Source: Balneolales bacterium
Lineage (GTDB): Bacteria; Bacteroidota; Rhodothermia; Balneolales; Natronogracilivirgulaceae
Direction: 5' to 3'
Assembly: GCA_007116685.1 (NCBI GenBank)
Contig: SKIC01000276.1
Coordinates: 1 to 34,303 of the forward strand
DNA: 34,303 nt
Shown: positions 16,117-23,869 of the stretch, in pieces
How positions within the stretch are numbered: position 1 is the first letter of the stretch
Layout: each line of letters opens with the position of its first letter
Program-made: the position numbers and the translations under genes
The notes under the pieces: model-generated
What the model was told of the DNA's origin: nothing
The model's input: only the letters and a program-made list of their open reading frames with translations
The model's database searches: none

Positions 16117-19100
16117 TTATTTCACTAAAGTCATCGTTCTGCTTAGGGTTTTGTTGCCTGCTTGCAGGCGATAGATATACATACCGGATGACAAGTTTGC
16201 GGCATCAAAAGTGGCGTTGTGTGTACCGGCTGGCATTACCTCGTTTACCAAGGTTGCCACCTGGCGTCCTAATACATCATACACCGTTAAACGTACCATT
16301 GCATTTTCCGGCAGCGCGTAGGAAATGACGGTAGTTGGGTTGAACGGGTTGGGGTAGTTTTGGGAGAGGGAGAGTGATGTAGGTAGTTCACTACCGGAAT
16401 CGCTACTTGTTACATCACCGGCAAAAATACTTATAGTGAATCTGTCTTTCATCTCGTCTACCGGCATACTCCGTAAAGCATTTAGTTTTTCGGATGCTTC
16501 AATTGTCACGGCATCGGAGTAAAACACGTAAGATTCTTCCAAAATGTTGATTTGCTTATCCAACTTGGTATCGTTCAGCAAAATAGACCAATCAGAAGGC
16601 AGGTTTCCGAAATCCTCAGAAGAAATTTCGAAATATCCATCATGATTTGCAGTAAGGAAAGCTAAATCTAAATCAACTCGCTCTTGTAAATGGAGAGGTT
16701 GTGATTCAATGGCTTTAGAAATTAGCTTACCGTTGCGCTCCCCTGTAAAGGCGATGGAAGCGAAAGTATCTGTAAGTGGAGCCAACATTGGCATATCCAG
16801 ATAATCAAAACCTGACGTTGCTTCTTCATGGAATCTCAGATACACATAATTACCGGCAATTTCCTCTGCTTGAGGCGTCAGATTAAGACGCACCATTATT
16901 TCATTAGCCTGAGACAGCATTGTAGCCTGAGGCTCTGTGGCAACAGTCACGCTTCCTGTAGTACTCTCATATACAGCAACGCCAAAAACCGGAATTTCTG
17001 CTGAGTTATCCGTTACTAGATCAAATGTCTGATTTTCTTCATTCAGCACGAAATAATCCGTACCGCTTAATCCTCCGGATATATGTTGACCGGTAATTGC
17101 ACTATTGAATGGGTTACCTACAAATTCCCAATCGTTTTCACTGAGTAGATTGCGGGTCACATCAGAAGTTGGTGTCAGACCTTGCAAACTAAGCGTAAAT
17201 GGCAATTCTACAGAAGGGCCAATGTCATTATCGTAATAATACCATAAGAAACCAGTAGCTGTTGGAATCTGATAATCAGCATCAGCGCCTGAAGGGATAC
17301 CATAATCACCGCCTGTTCTAAACAATAAATTTGGAGAGGCTGAGTCGTAATCAACTTCACCGCCATAAATTGCGTTTAGTCCGGAATATCCCTGCACCAG
17401 GTTTTGGTTGGCCAAATCAGAAATACGAACTCCACTAACTGGTGCGGAAAGCACTCTCCAACCGGCATTTTCTCCGGAAGCAATTTGCTCCGTAAAGGTT
17501 TCATTTCCGGATGGATAAGAGAAATAGCTGGTGAAGTTCATGTCTCCACCGCCGAGGTTATTATCACCATCGGGAAATCCACGACCGTATCCTTCGTTAG
17601 ATGTGAAGCCATTAACGCCATTCATATAAGTAGCCACAAAATCGAAACTATTGCCGCCAATATCAGATGTTTCAATTGTGAAAATGAATGACTCATCGCT
17701 TCCTGCATCCGGTGAACCAACAGCACTGATAAAATTCAATCCTTCATTATCAATTTGTCCCGTAGGAGGAATTTCCCATAGGCCACCAAAAGGCACTCCT
17801 ATAGAGATAGCATAACGAGCATTGAATCCATTAGGAAATGTTAAAGTAGAAGCAAAATCTCCGGCACTTGAAATAGCTCTGCGATTGTTGTCTTGCTGAT
17901 CATTAACCGCGCCATCAATTATATTTCTACCTTCTGAATCATTGTCTATATAGACTACAAAAAAGTCAATCGCGCCTTCTTCATTGCCAAAAGAGCCGGG
18001 ACCTCGCTGGAATTCGAAATAGATATTATCATCGTTATCCCACACTCGCAATGTGCTACCACTCACCGTTCCGCCAAATCCCGTACCACCGTTACCGGAA
18101 AATACAGCCTTTGGTGCTGTTGTGGTAAAACTGCGAACTTCTGACCAAGCACCATTACCAATATTATCTCTTCCTCTGACTCGCCAAAAGTATTCTGTTT
18201 CAAATCCCAGTATTTCGGTCAAGGTTAACGAAGTCGCTTCGATATTACTCACATTTCTTACTGTAGAAGTAAAATCATCCAAAGTAGAAATCTGGATTTG
18301 ATAATCGATGGCATTTGCGTCTGCTTGCCATGAAAAAGAAGGAAGTAGGGTTAATCCTGTTGCATTATCAGCAGGCGAAGTTAAAACGATTTGCTCAACA
18401 TCGGTTTCTTCAAGTGTTGTAAAAGACCAGGTGGCAGACCAAGGGCCGTTGCCATCAGCTCCAGTTCCTCTAACTCGCCAGAAATACTCTTGTCCGCTTA
18501 TCAAGTCACTGGAAACTGAAAAAGTAGTTGTGGTTAATCCTGATTCATCAATAACCGTAGATGAGAAATCACTCTCTGTAGAGATTTGGATAGAATATGT
18601 ATCTGCTCTGTCTGCGGTTGTCCATTCAAACTCCGGTTGAAATTCGATATCAACTGCGTTATTGGCAGGGGATGTTAAACTTACAGCATCTGGAATTGCC
18701 AATTGAGTGATTTGAAAATTGTTAAAATAGAAATTTTGGTTATCACCACCTGCGTTAGCATTATTAAATATGGTTACTTGATCCAAAATCCCGTTTACAG
18801 TTCCTGTTGCATTTGGGCTACTGCTATGCAATCCTGTAATCTCATAGTTCAAATCATCCCCAACTTGAACTAATTTCACAGTTAAGACCTCCCCATTTTG
18901 TCTCTGGCTATCCCAACCTGTCACTGGTGCTGTACCCCCGCCAGTCCATGAGTAGCCACCACCAGTAATATCAAAGAAAAAAATAGTTGCGTCTTCACTA
19001 TCCTGAATGTTGAAACCTCTGGTTCCCCCGTCAAAGCGAAAACTAACTTGGAAACTTAATTCTTGGCCATTTCCTAAAGATGAACTTACTCTACGTTGTG

Positions 19101-19386
19101 CAACAGTCGCATCATCAGTTCCACTATTCCACATTCCAAAAGCCTGCCCACCGGAATTAATACCATTAGTCCAATCTTCATTAGGGGTAGAGCTGCCTAA
19201 AAAATGTCCCCCATTACCAGCAGGTGCACTCAAAACCCACGGCTGAAACCCTGTTCCTTCATTAGAACCATTTGTCCAAGTACTATAATTCGAGGCATCA
19301 TCCTCAGCTAAAATGGTTTGAGCTTCTGCGGTTACGGAAAAGCCTAATAATATTACGCACAAGAATAATTTGTATAACTTTTTCAT
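16117..19386 (-). CDS. large secreted protein with two fibronectin-type domains and a type IX sorting domain
   Basis: This 1089-residue protein is exported by Sec (signal peptide [22 protein letters not shown], cut near residue 22) and then by the type IX system. The N-terminal region (about 24-228) is a jelly-roll/lectin-like domain rich in G, N and W. Two fibronectin-III-like domains follow (about 235-325 and 332-423), each with the pattern SPANNA...F.W....A..Y.IQIST..DF.S....YFWRVRG. A glycine-rich beta region (about 425-630) resembles a carbohydrate-binding module. The C-terminal about 84 residues (1006-1089) are a type A sorting domain: [34 protein letters not shown], and a basic end. 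It is probably a cell-surface or secreted binding protein. No catalytic motif was found. The start overlaps the stop of the preceding 61-residue gene by 4 bp. Confidence 0.85.
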   Translation of the reverse strand: MKKLYKLFLCVILLGFSVTAEAQTILAEDDASNYSTWTNGSNEGTGFQPWVLSAPAGNGGHFLGSSTPNEDWTNGINSGGQAFGMWNSGTDDATVAQRRVSSSLGNGQELSFQVSFRFDGGTRGFNIQDSEDATIFFFDITGGGYSWTGGGTAPVTGWDSQRQNGEVLTVKLVQVGDDLNYEITGLHSSSPNATGTVNGILDQVTIFNNANAGGDNQNFYFNNFQITQLAIPDAVSLTSPANNAVDIEFQPEFEWTTADRADTYSIQISTESDFSSTVIDESGLTTTTFSVSSDLISGQEYFWRVRGTGADGNGPWSATWSFTTLEETDVEQIVLTSPADNATGLTLLPSFSWQADANAIDYQIQISTLDDFTSTVRNVSNIEATSLTLTEILGFETEYFWRVRGRDNIGNGAWSEVRSFTTTAPKAVFSGNGGTGFGGTVSGSTLRVWDNDDNIYFEFQRGPGSFGNEEGAIDFFVVYIDNDSEGRNIIDGAVNDQQDNNRRAISSAGDFASTLTFPNGFNARYAISIGVPFGGLWEIPPTGQIDNEGLNFISAVGSPDAGSDESFIFTIETSDIGGNSFDFVATYMNGVNGFTSNEGYGRGFPDGDNNLGGGDMNFTSYFSYPSGNETFTEQIASGENAGWRVLSAPVSGVRISDLANQNLVQGYSGLNAIYGGEVDYDSASPNLLFRTGGDYGIPSGADADYQIPTATGFLWYYYDNDIGPSVELPFTLSLQGLTPTSDVTRNLLSENDWEFVGNPFNSAITGQHISGGLSGTDYFVLNEENQTFDLVTDNSAEIPVFGVAVYESTTGSVTVATEPQATMLSQANEIMVRLNLTPQAEEIAGNYVYLRFHEEATSGFDYLDMPMLAPLTDTFASIAFTGERNGKLISKAIESQPLHLQERVDLDLAFLTANHDGYFEISSEDFGNLPSDWSILLNDTKLDKQINILEESYVFYSDAVTIEASEKLNALRSMPVDEMKDRFTISIFAGDVTSSDSGSELPTSLSLSQNYPNPFNPTTVISYALPENAMVRLTVYDVLGRQVATLVNEVMPAGTHNATFDAANLSSGMYIYRLQAGNKTLSRTMTLVK

Positions 19387-19568
19387 TTTGTATTTCTCCT
19401 CATAAGCTTAATTCCAAAAAAAGTAGCTCCTAGTAAAGCCATAACAATTGGTGTCCAAACCGGAGCCTGATCCGGTGGGTTTGGCAGGCCGGGTTGCGCA
19501 TGTAATGGGAATGCGATGACTAATACCAGAACAACGAGAATAGTAATACCAAGTAATATCTGTTTCAT
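19383..19568 (-). CDS. 61-residue PID-CTERM-like membrane peptide
   Basis: This small protein has an N-terminal signal/anchor ([25 protein letters not shown]), a proline-rich linker ([12 protein letters not shown], residues 25-36), and then [24 protein letters not shown]. That C-terminus is a short transmembrane helix ended by a basic cluster. The layout (short P/D-rich motif, helix, RR) is that of PID-CTERM or PEP-CTERM-like sorting tails in Bacteroidota, where the mature part is tiny. It is coupled by a 4-bp ATGA overlap to the T9SS-sorted protein. The ORF is short but has clean structure, and its promoter region carries a GAAAGCGCTTACA box. Confidence 0.75.
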   Translation of the reverse strand: MKQILLGITILVVLVLVIAFPLHAQPGLPNPPDQAPVWTPIVMALLGATFFGIKLMRRNTK

Positions 19569-19607
19569 ACGAGCCTATTTTAGTTAAATGGGGGAATAGC
19601 ACAACTT

Positions 19608-19620
19608 GAAAGCGCTTACA
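19608..19620. promoter_or_regulatory. TGTAAGCGCTTTC operator-like box
   Basis: On the minus strand this reads TGTAAGCGCTTTC (19620-19608), a near-palindrome of LacI-family/cre type. It is followed by TTG (19604-19602), which could be the -33 element, and after a 19-bp spacer by TAAAATAG (19582-19575), a weak -7 candidate, 40-47 bp from the small ORF start. The same TGTAAGCGCTT core recurs at 33295-33305. Confidence 0.5.
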
Positions 19621-19762
19621 TCTAAGTAATATAAATTAATATTTTTTATTTCAGCAACACTTGTTTCGAAATCCTTTGAGTGATTTCATCAGTGTTTTTT
19701 ATTCGTTTTTTCCAGATAAGAGACACGAACACTTTTCCATTCAGTTTTGTTATTTTCCCATC

Positions 19763-20464
19763 ATGAACAACGCATATACAATTTTACTAATGGAAGACGA
19801 GCAGGAACCGGCCGAAATGCTCGTCAACTATCTGGAAATGCATGAATACAAGGTATTTCATGCTGCCAATGGGAAAAAGGCTGAAAAACTGATTAACGAC
19901 CACGCTTCAGAAATTGATTTGGCCGTTTTGGATATTATGGTGCCGGGTAGAGATGGTCATCAGGTTTGTAGGTTTATTCGTCAACATCCCGTAGTTAATA
20001 GTATTCCTGTCATTTTTCTTACTGCAAAAAACAAAGAAAAAGATAAAATTGACGGACTCACTGTTGGTGCTGATGATTATATCCCGAAACCTGCCAGCCT
20101 CAATCTGATTAAAGCCCACATCGAATCCTTACTTCGCAGACATAAAAAAGACAAAGGCGGATGGATAGCTTTTGGAGGTGTTCACATCAATCCCGCTTCC
20201 AGAGAAGTTACTTGTGGCGGAACGGCTTTGGAATTAACCCATACCGAATTTGAAATCCTGCACTTGTTTTTTGAAAGTCCCAAGCGGGTATTTACACGTC
20301 AGGAGATTCTGGAGCATATTGGCGGCGATGACAAATTTGTCTTTGACCGAACCGTAGATGTGCATATCAAAAACCTGCGACTAAAGATGGGCTCTCATGG
20401 AGATATCATCAAAACCTATCGCGGTACGGGATATGGGCTGCATAAGGAGGCTTTGCAGATTTAA
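19763..20464 (+). CDS. OmpR/PhoB-family response regulator
   Basis: This is a cytoplasmic DNA-binding response regulator of 233 residues. The receiver domain (1-120) has acidic E11/D12, the phosphoacceptor D57 in LAVLDIMVPGRDG, T87 and K109 (PKPASL). A winged-helix DNA-binding domain follows (about 135-232), with LTHTEFEILHLFFESPKRVFTRQEIL and VDVHIKNLRLKMG. An upstream TTG at 19661 in the same frame would add 34 non-family residues; ATG 19763 (NAYTILLMEDEQE) is the clear start. No histidine kinase is next to it. It is divergent from the PID-CTERM-like/T9SS pair, so it could regulate that pair. Confidence 0.85.
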   Translation: MNNAYTILLMEDEQEPAEMLVNYLEMHEYKVFHAANGKKAEKLINDHASEIDLAVLDIMVPGRDGHQVCRFIRQHPVVNSIPVIFLTAKNKEKDKIDGLTVGADDYIPKPASLNLIKAHIESLLRRHKKDKGGWIAFGGVHINPASREVTCGGTALELTHTEFEILHLFFESPKRVFTRQEILEHIGGDDKFVFDRTVDVHIKNLRLKMGSHGDIIKTYRGTGYGLHKEALQI

Positions 20465-20910
20465 TCGGGTTTTCTGTGAATCTGATTTTTTCACGCGGAG
20501 TGATCGCTGAGTTGCGCAGATGTTTTTGGTGGTCATTTATATTCTTTGCAAACTACTTTCGTTGAAAATGAGCAGTAAAAGGAGATTTGACATATCAGCA
20601 TGATTAATTCTGATATGTGCTAAATCCCGAAGTTTATAAACGTGCCAATCCACAGTAGCAGACTGGCACGCTTTATATATTTATCTTGCTGTCCGACTAA
20701 ATAGAAAATCATCCACGTTTTATTCACCTCCCCCTAAATCCCCCGCCAAAGGCAGGGGACTTAAAGAAAGCCCTGTCTTATACCCCTTATATTTTGGACT
20801 AGTCTGTCGCTATGACAGAAAGGGGCACTAGGGGAGAATTCTCCTTTAAGTAACTGATTTTTAATTCTTAGATGTATATGTCTAAAATTTTCCCGGATAA
20901 CAATGAGATA
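20465..20910. repeat. repeat island with successive inverted repeats
   Basis: No gene is seen. The stretch opens with TCACGCGGAGTGATCGCTGAGT (20493-20514), a wording like the widespread 'CACGCAGAGACGCAGAG' repeats. Hairpins then follow: ACATATCAG/CTGATATGT (20590-20598/20610-20618), CGTGCCA/TGGCACG (20641-20647/20664-20670), CCCCGCC-AAA-GGCAGGGG (20741-20758), and TCTGTC-GCTAT-GACAGA (20803-20819). ACTTAAAG (20759-20766) is inverted at 20844-20851. The TCCCCCTAAATCCCCCGCC wording is a familiar dispersed intergenic repeat. Confidence 0.6.
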
Positions 20911-22965
20911 TTATCTTGCGCCCGGATCGGCGTATTGGCCTATCCACTCACGTACTTGCTCGTACCAGTAGAGTGAATTATTTGGTTTTAGAATCCAGTG
21001 ATTTTCATCGGGATAATAAATCAGGCGTGAATCTACACCTCTACTTTGCAAAGTGCGGAATAATTCAAATGCCTGCCCCACCGGAACTCGATAATCCAAT
21101 TGTCCGTGAATAATTAAGGCAGGAGTTCGGAAATCGCCGGCCATGTAGTGTGGCGAGATATCTTTGTAAATTGTGTTTCCTTCATCCCAATAATTGCCAA
21201 AACGAACGGTGTGCACAGCAAAATCTGCGGCCATTTGCGAATACATATTGTAAACTGGCGCATGAATTACCAATGCATTGAAAGGATGCTCTTTTGCCAA
21301 AAGTACAGAAGAAAGATATCCACCATAACTACCGCCACCGGCTACCATGCGGTCGGCATCAATCCAATCTTTTTCAGCAAACCAGGCTGCCGCTGCTTGC
21401 GTGTCTTTTAGCGGACGAGTTACCCAATCCGGATTTATAGAATCGGTAAAGTCCTGACCAAAACCTGAACTTCCATGGAAATTATGCCAGGCAACCACAT
21501 ATCCCCATGATGCGAAAGTTTGTGCATTCCAGCGGAAATGAAATCCGTCTGTAATTCCACTATGCGGTCCACCGTGAATCAATAAGAAAAGAGGATATTC
21601 TTTGCTTTTATCGAAATCCGGCGGATAATGAACCCACATTTGGATGTCTTGCCCATCATAGCCCTGATAGGTGACGCTTTCGTAGGTTCCTAAACGCACA
21701 TCAGCGAGAATATCATCATTGATGGTATCAATTCGTCGGGTATTTCCATTTCTGGTGTTGATTACTTTTAAGCGAGGGGGATACAGAAAACTGTGATTCA
21801 ATCCTACCAGAGTACCATTATCTGAGATGGCAACTGAGGGAAAATCAGTATCCGCCGTAACAGCACTTGGCGAACCACTTGTGGTGATATAATACACGCG
21901 TCGCGTTCCGGCATCATCGATTGAGCCATAAAGTCCACGATTATTCGGCGCCCAGACCAAGCCATCAGCGGAGCGGTCCCAACCTTCGGTAACTACTTCG
22001 GATCTGTCTCGGCGTACATCGTAAATAGCCAAACGGCGGGTATCAGCATAAAAGCCTTTTATGCGCTGCGTAGTGTAAGCGAGCATTCTCCCATTTGGAC
22101 TAAATTGAGGGTTTCCATCCGGCGCATCATTATCAGCAGTTAGATTGCGTGCTTCATCAGAGCCAATTTCGAACAGATAGATATCAAATTTAGGATCCAA
22201 ATCGTCTTGATTGGTATCAGACACAAAAGCAATCAGACTTTCATCCGGAGATACATCGTAATTGGCTGTACTCTGTCCGGATCTAGGCAATTGTAAACCG
22301 GTTTGCTTGGTTACTTCCTGAACTTCGCCTCCTTTAGCAGGAATACGGAAGATGTAAGCCTCATGGGTTTCATCTAACCATCTATCCCAGGAAGCAAATG
22401 GCAAAGCATTCCAGGTATGAGCAGACATGTGAGAACTTCTTCTTTGGGAAAGTGTCTCTGCCATCTCCTCCCAACTTTGTCCGGGAAAGATATTGGATAC
22501 AAAATAAATATGATCACCTACCCAGCGTGGCGCACTTACTCCGGTGGGAACTTCGGTCAGACGCTGAGCCTCGCCCGGTTCGTTAATTGGGAGAATATAG
22601 ATTTGTCCGGCATCGTCGCCCTCTCTGCGAGTAATAAAAGCAAGTTTGGTACCATCCGGACTAAAAACCGGCTGACCGGCTGCGGAACCATGCTGCGTTA
22701 GCGGTCGCTCAACAGAACCATCAGCGGCAAAAAGCCATAAATTTGTGTGACTTTTGTCGTCATCAACGGTGTAATGTGTTACAGGAGCCACAACCCAGCG
22801 TCCATCCGGGGAAATGGTTGGATTCCCGACACGCTTCATCTCCCAGAGGCGCTCGGCACTGAGTGTATTATCGGTTTCGCCATTGTTTTCCCGCGCTTCT
22901 GTAGCCAGCGTAGAAAACAAAAAAAGACCGACAAGCAATACTGCAAAAATGCGATTTTTCTTCAT
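20911..22965 (-). CDS. secreted S9-family prolyl-oligopeptidase-like peptidase
   Basis: This is a 684-residue serine peptidase with a signal peptide (MKKNRIFAVLLVGLFLFSTLATEA). The N-terminal about 400 residues form a beta-propeller built of PD40-type repeats (for example SPDGRWVVAPVT, FSPDGTKLAFITRREGDD, FSPNGRMLAYTTQR). The C-terminal alpha/beta hydrolase has HGGPHSG, the nucleophile elbow GGSYGG with S546, D624 (HGQLDYRVP) and H656 (PDENHWI). This set fits dipeptidyl-aminopeptidase/acylaminoacyl peptidases of the periplasm in marine bacteria that degrade proteins. It is a single-gene unit; the leader carries short repeats. Confidence 0.9.
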   Translation of the reverse strand: MKKNRIFAVLLVGLFLFSTLATEARENNGETDNTLSAERLWEMKRVGNPTISPDGRWVVAPVTHYTVDDDKSHTNLWLFAADGSVERPLTQHGSAAGQPVFSPDGTKLAFITRREGDDAGQIYILPINEPGEAQRLTEVPTGVSAPRWVGDHIYFVSNIFPGQSWEEMAETLSQRRSSHMSAHTWNALPFASWDRWLDETHEAYIFRIPAKGGEVQEVTKQTGLQLPRSGQSTANYDVSPDESLIAFVSDTNQDDLDPKFDIYLFEIGSDEARNLTADNDAPDGNPQFSPNGRMLAYTTQRIKGFYADTRRLAIYDVRRDRSEVVTEGWDRSADGLVWAPNNRGLYGSIDDAGTRRVYYITTSGSPSAVTADTDFPSVAISDNGTLVGLNHSFLYPPRLKVINTRNGNTRRIDTINDDILADVRLGTYESVTYQGYDGQDIQMWVHYPPDFDKSKEYPLFLLIHGGPHSGITDGFHFRWNAQTFASWGYVVAWHNFHGSSGFGQDFTDSINPDWVTRPLKDTQAAAAWFAEKDWIDADRMVAGGGSYGGYLSSVLLAKEHPFNALVIHAPVYNMYSQMAADFAVHTVRFGNYWDEGNTIYKDISPHYMAGDFRTPALIIHGQLDYRVPVGQAFELFRTLQSRGVDSRLIYYPDENHWILKPNNSLYWYEQVREWIGQYADPGAR

Positions 22966-22966
22966 A

Positions 22967-23003
22967 CTTAGTAGGTTTAGGTGAAAAGGGTTAGGTGACT
23001 AAG
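22967..23003 (-). promoter_or_regulatory. inverted repeat in the leader of the S9 peptidase gene
   Basis: CTTAGT (22967-22972) and ACTAAG (22998-23003) are an exact 6-bp inverted repeat around a segment with GGTTTAGGTGA and GGTTAGGTGA direct repeats. It abuts the start codon at 22965. It could be an operator or a leader hairpin, but the evidence is only the symmetry. Confidence 0.25.
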
Positions 23004-23103
23004 AATAGCAAAATGAGCCCATATCCCATAATTGATTCGTGTAAATTTATGGATTGATGTCTGAACATGTTTTTAGAAAAGTAGTAAACCACACACAGTC
23101 AAT

Positions 23104-23286
23104 AATCCCAACGGGGTCAGATGTTAATAATAACGTCAATCCCATGCCTCGACTCCGAAGGGAGTTAAATGCATAAAAAAAAGGAAGTCCCCCACACCTA
23201 ATCCAACAACTCAAACAGGTCGCATGTTTACAAAACGGCAACTTATCTCTTCCAATGACCCCGATGGGGTCGCATGTTTATAAAAT
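23104..23286. repeat. array of four ACCCC-hairpin / ATGTTTATA repeat units
   Basis: Four related units lie in the gap. They are TCCCAACGGGGTCAGATGTTAATA (about 23106-23129) and GACTCCGAAGGGAGTTAAATGCATA (23151-23175). CAGGTCGCATGTTTACAAAA (about 23216-23235) is a partial unit. GACCCCGATGGGGTC followed by GCATGTTTATAAAA is 23257-23285. Each complete unit is a short hairpin followed by (G/A)xATGTTTATA. This is the wording of a very common Bacteroidota intergenic repeat. The units have diverged from each other, so the cluster is old. Confidence 0.7.
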
Positions 23287-23288
23287 TG

Positions 23289-23678
23289 CTAAACCATCTC
23301 TTTGGTAATCACCGCTTCTTTTTTCAGAAACTTGTGTACCGGGCACATTTCAGCGATTTGTCCTAAGCGCTTATGCTCCTGCTCGGTGATATCTGCATCT
23401 ACTTCCAGTAATAGTTTGATTTCTTTGTCTTCATTCATAGAAGCTTCAATAGCGATTCTTCTTACTTTCATCTCTTTGCGCTGTATGTACATACGCAAAG
23501 TTATAGCCACGCAGCTGGTGAGTCCGGCAAGGATGAACCCAAACGGATCAGGGCCTTTATTATCACCATTTAATTCTTCCGGCTCATCCGCCACAAGTTG
23601 ATGTCCGTGATACTCCATAGTTGTGGTATAGCCACCTTCATCGTTAAAAGCGACCAATAAGCGTTCTTTGATTCCCAT
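23289..23678 (-). CDS. OsmC-family peroxide-reductase-like protein
   Basis: This is a 129-residue OsmC/Ohr superfamily protein. The two redox cysteines typical of the family are present: C56 in GLTSCVAITL and C112 in AEMCPVHKFL. The strand GYTTTMEYHGHQLVADEPEELNGDNKGPDPFGF matches the OsmC core. These proteins detoxify organic hydroperoxides using thiols (lipoamide or glutathione-like). The C-terminal CPVH is typical of the YhfA subgroup, so peroxidase activity is not certain. It is a lone gene, divergent from the SpoIIE-type phosphatase. Confidence 0.85.
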   Translation of the reverse strand: MGIKERLLVAFNDEGGYTTTMEYHGHQLVADEPEELNGDNKGPDPFGFILAGLTSCVAITLRMYIQRKEMKVRRIAIEASMNEDKEIKLLLEVDADITEQEHKRLGQIAEMCPVHKFLKKEAVITKEMV

Positions 23679-23738
23679 AATTTCCTCTATTAATAATATT
23701 CCAGCCGAAGCCTTGATTCAGTTTAATAATTTATTTTA

Positions 23739-23758
23739 ATATATAATTTTTTATATAT
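23739..23758. promoter_or_regulatory. AT-rich hairpin between osmC-like and phosphatase genes
   Basis: ATATATAA-TTTT-TTATATAT is an 8-bp perfect stem with a 4-nt loop in the 191-bp divergent gap. It may mark a promoter or a DNA-unwinding element; no other strong promoter was found here. Confidence 0.3.
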
Positions 23759-23869
23759 GTTTTCCAGTCTGGGTATAAGCAGATATTTTTTTCGTAACAT
23801 TACCTTAAAATAGACTTATACATTTTCCGGATTAAAATTTTTAATTACGGACAAATCATTTTCTGAGTT

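Noticed and set aside
19661-19762. 34-residue N-terminal extension of the response regulator from TTG
   Set aside because: The receiver domain starts directly at MNNAYTILLMEDE (19763); the upstream part has no domain.
23047-23241. 64-residue minus-strand ORF
   Set aside because: It is made of the ACCCC-hairpin repeat units at 23104-23235; low protein character.
23104-23286. CRISPR array with four repeats
   Set aside because: The units are diverged, unequally spaced and hairpin-like with no unique spacers of constant length; no cas gene is near.
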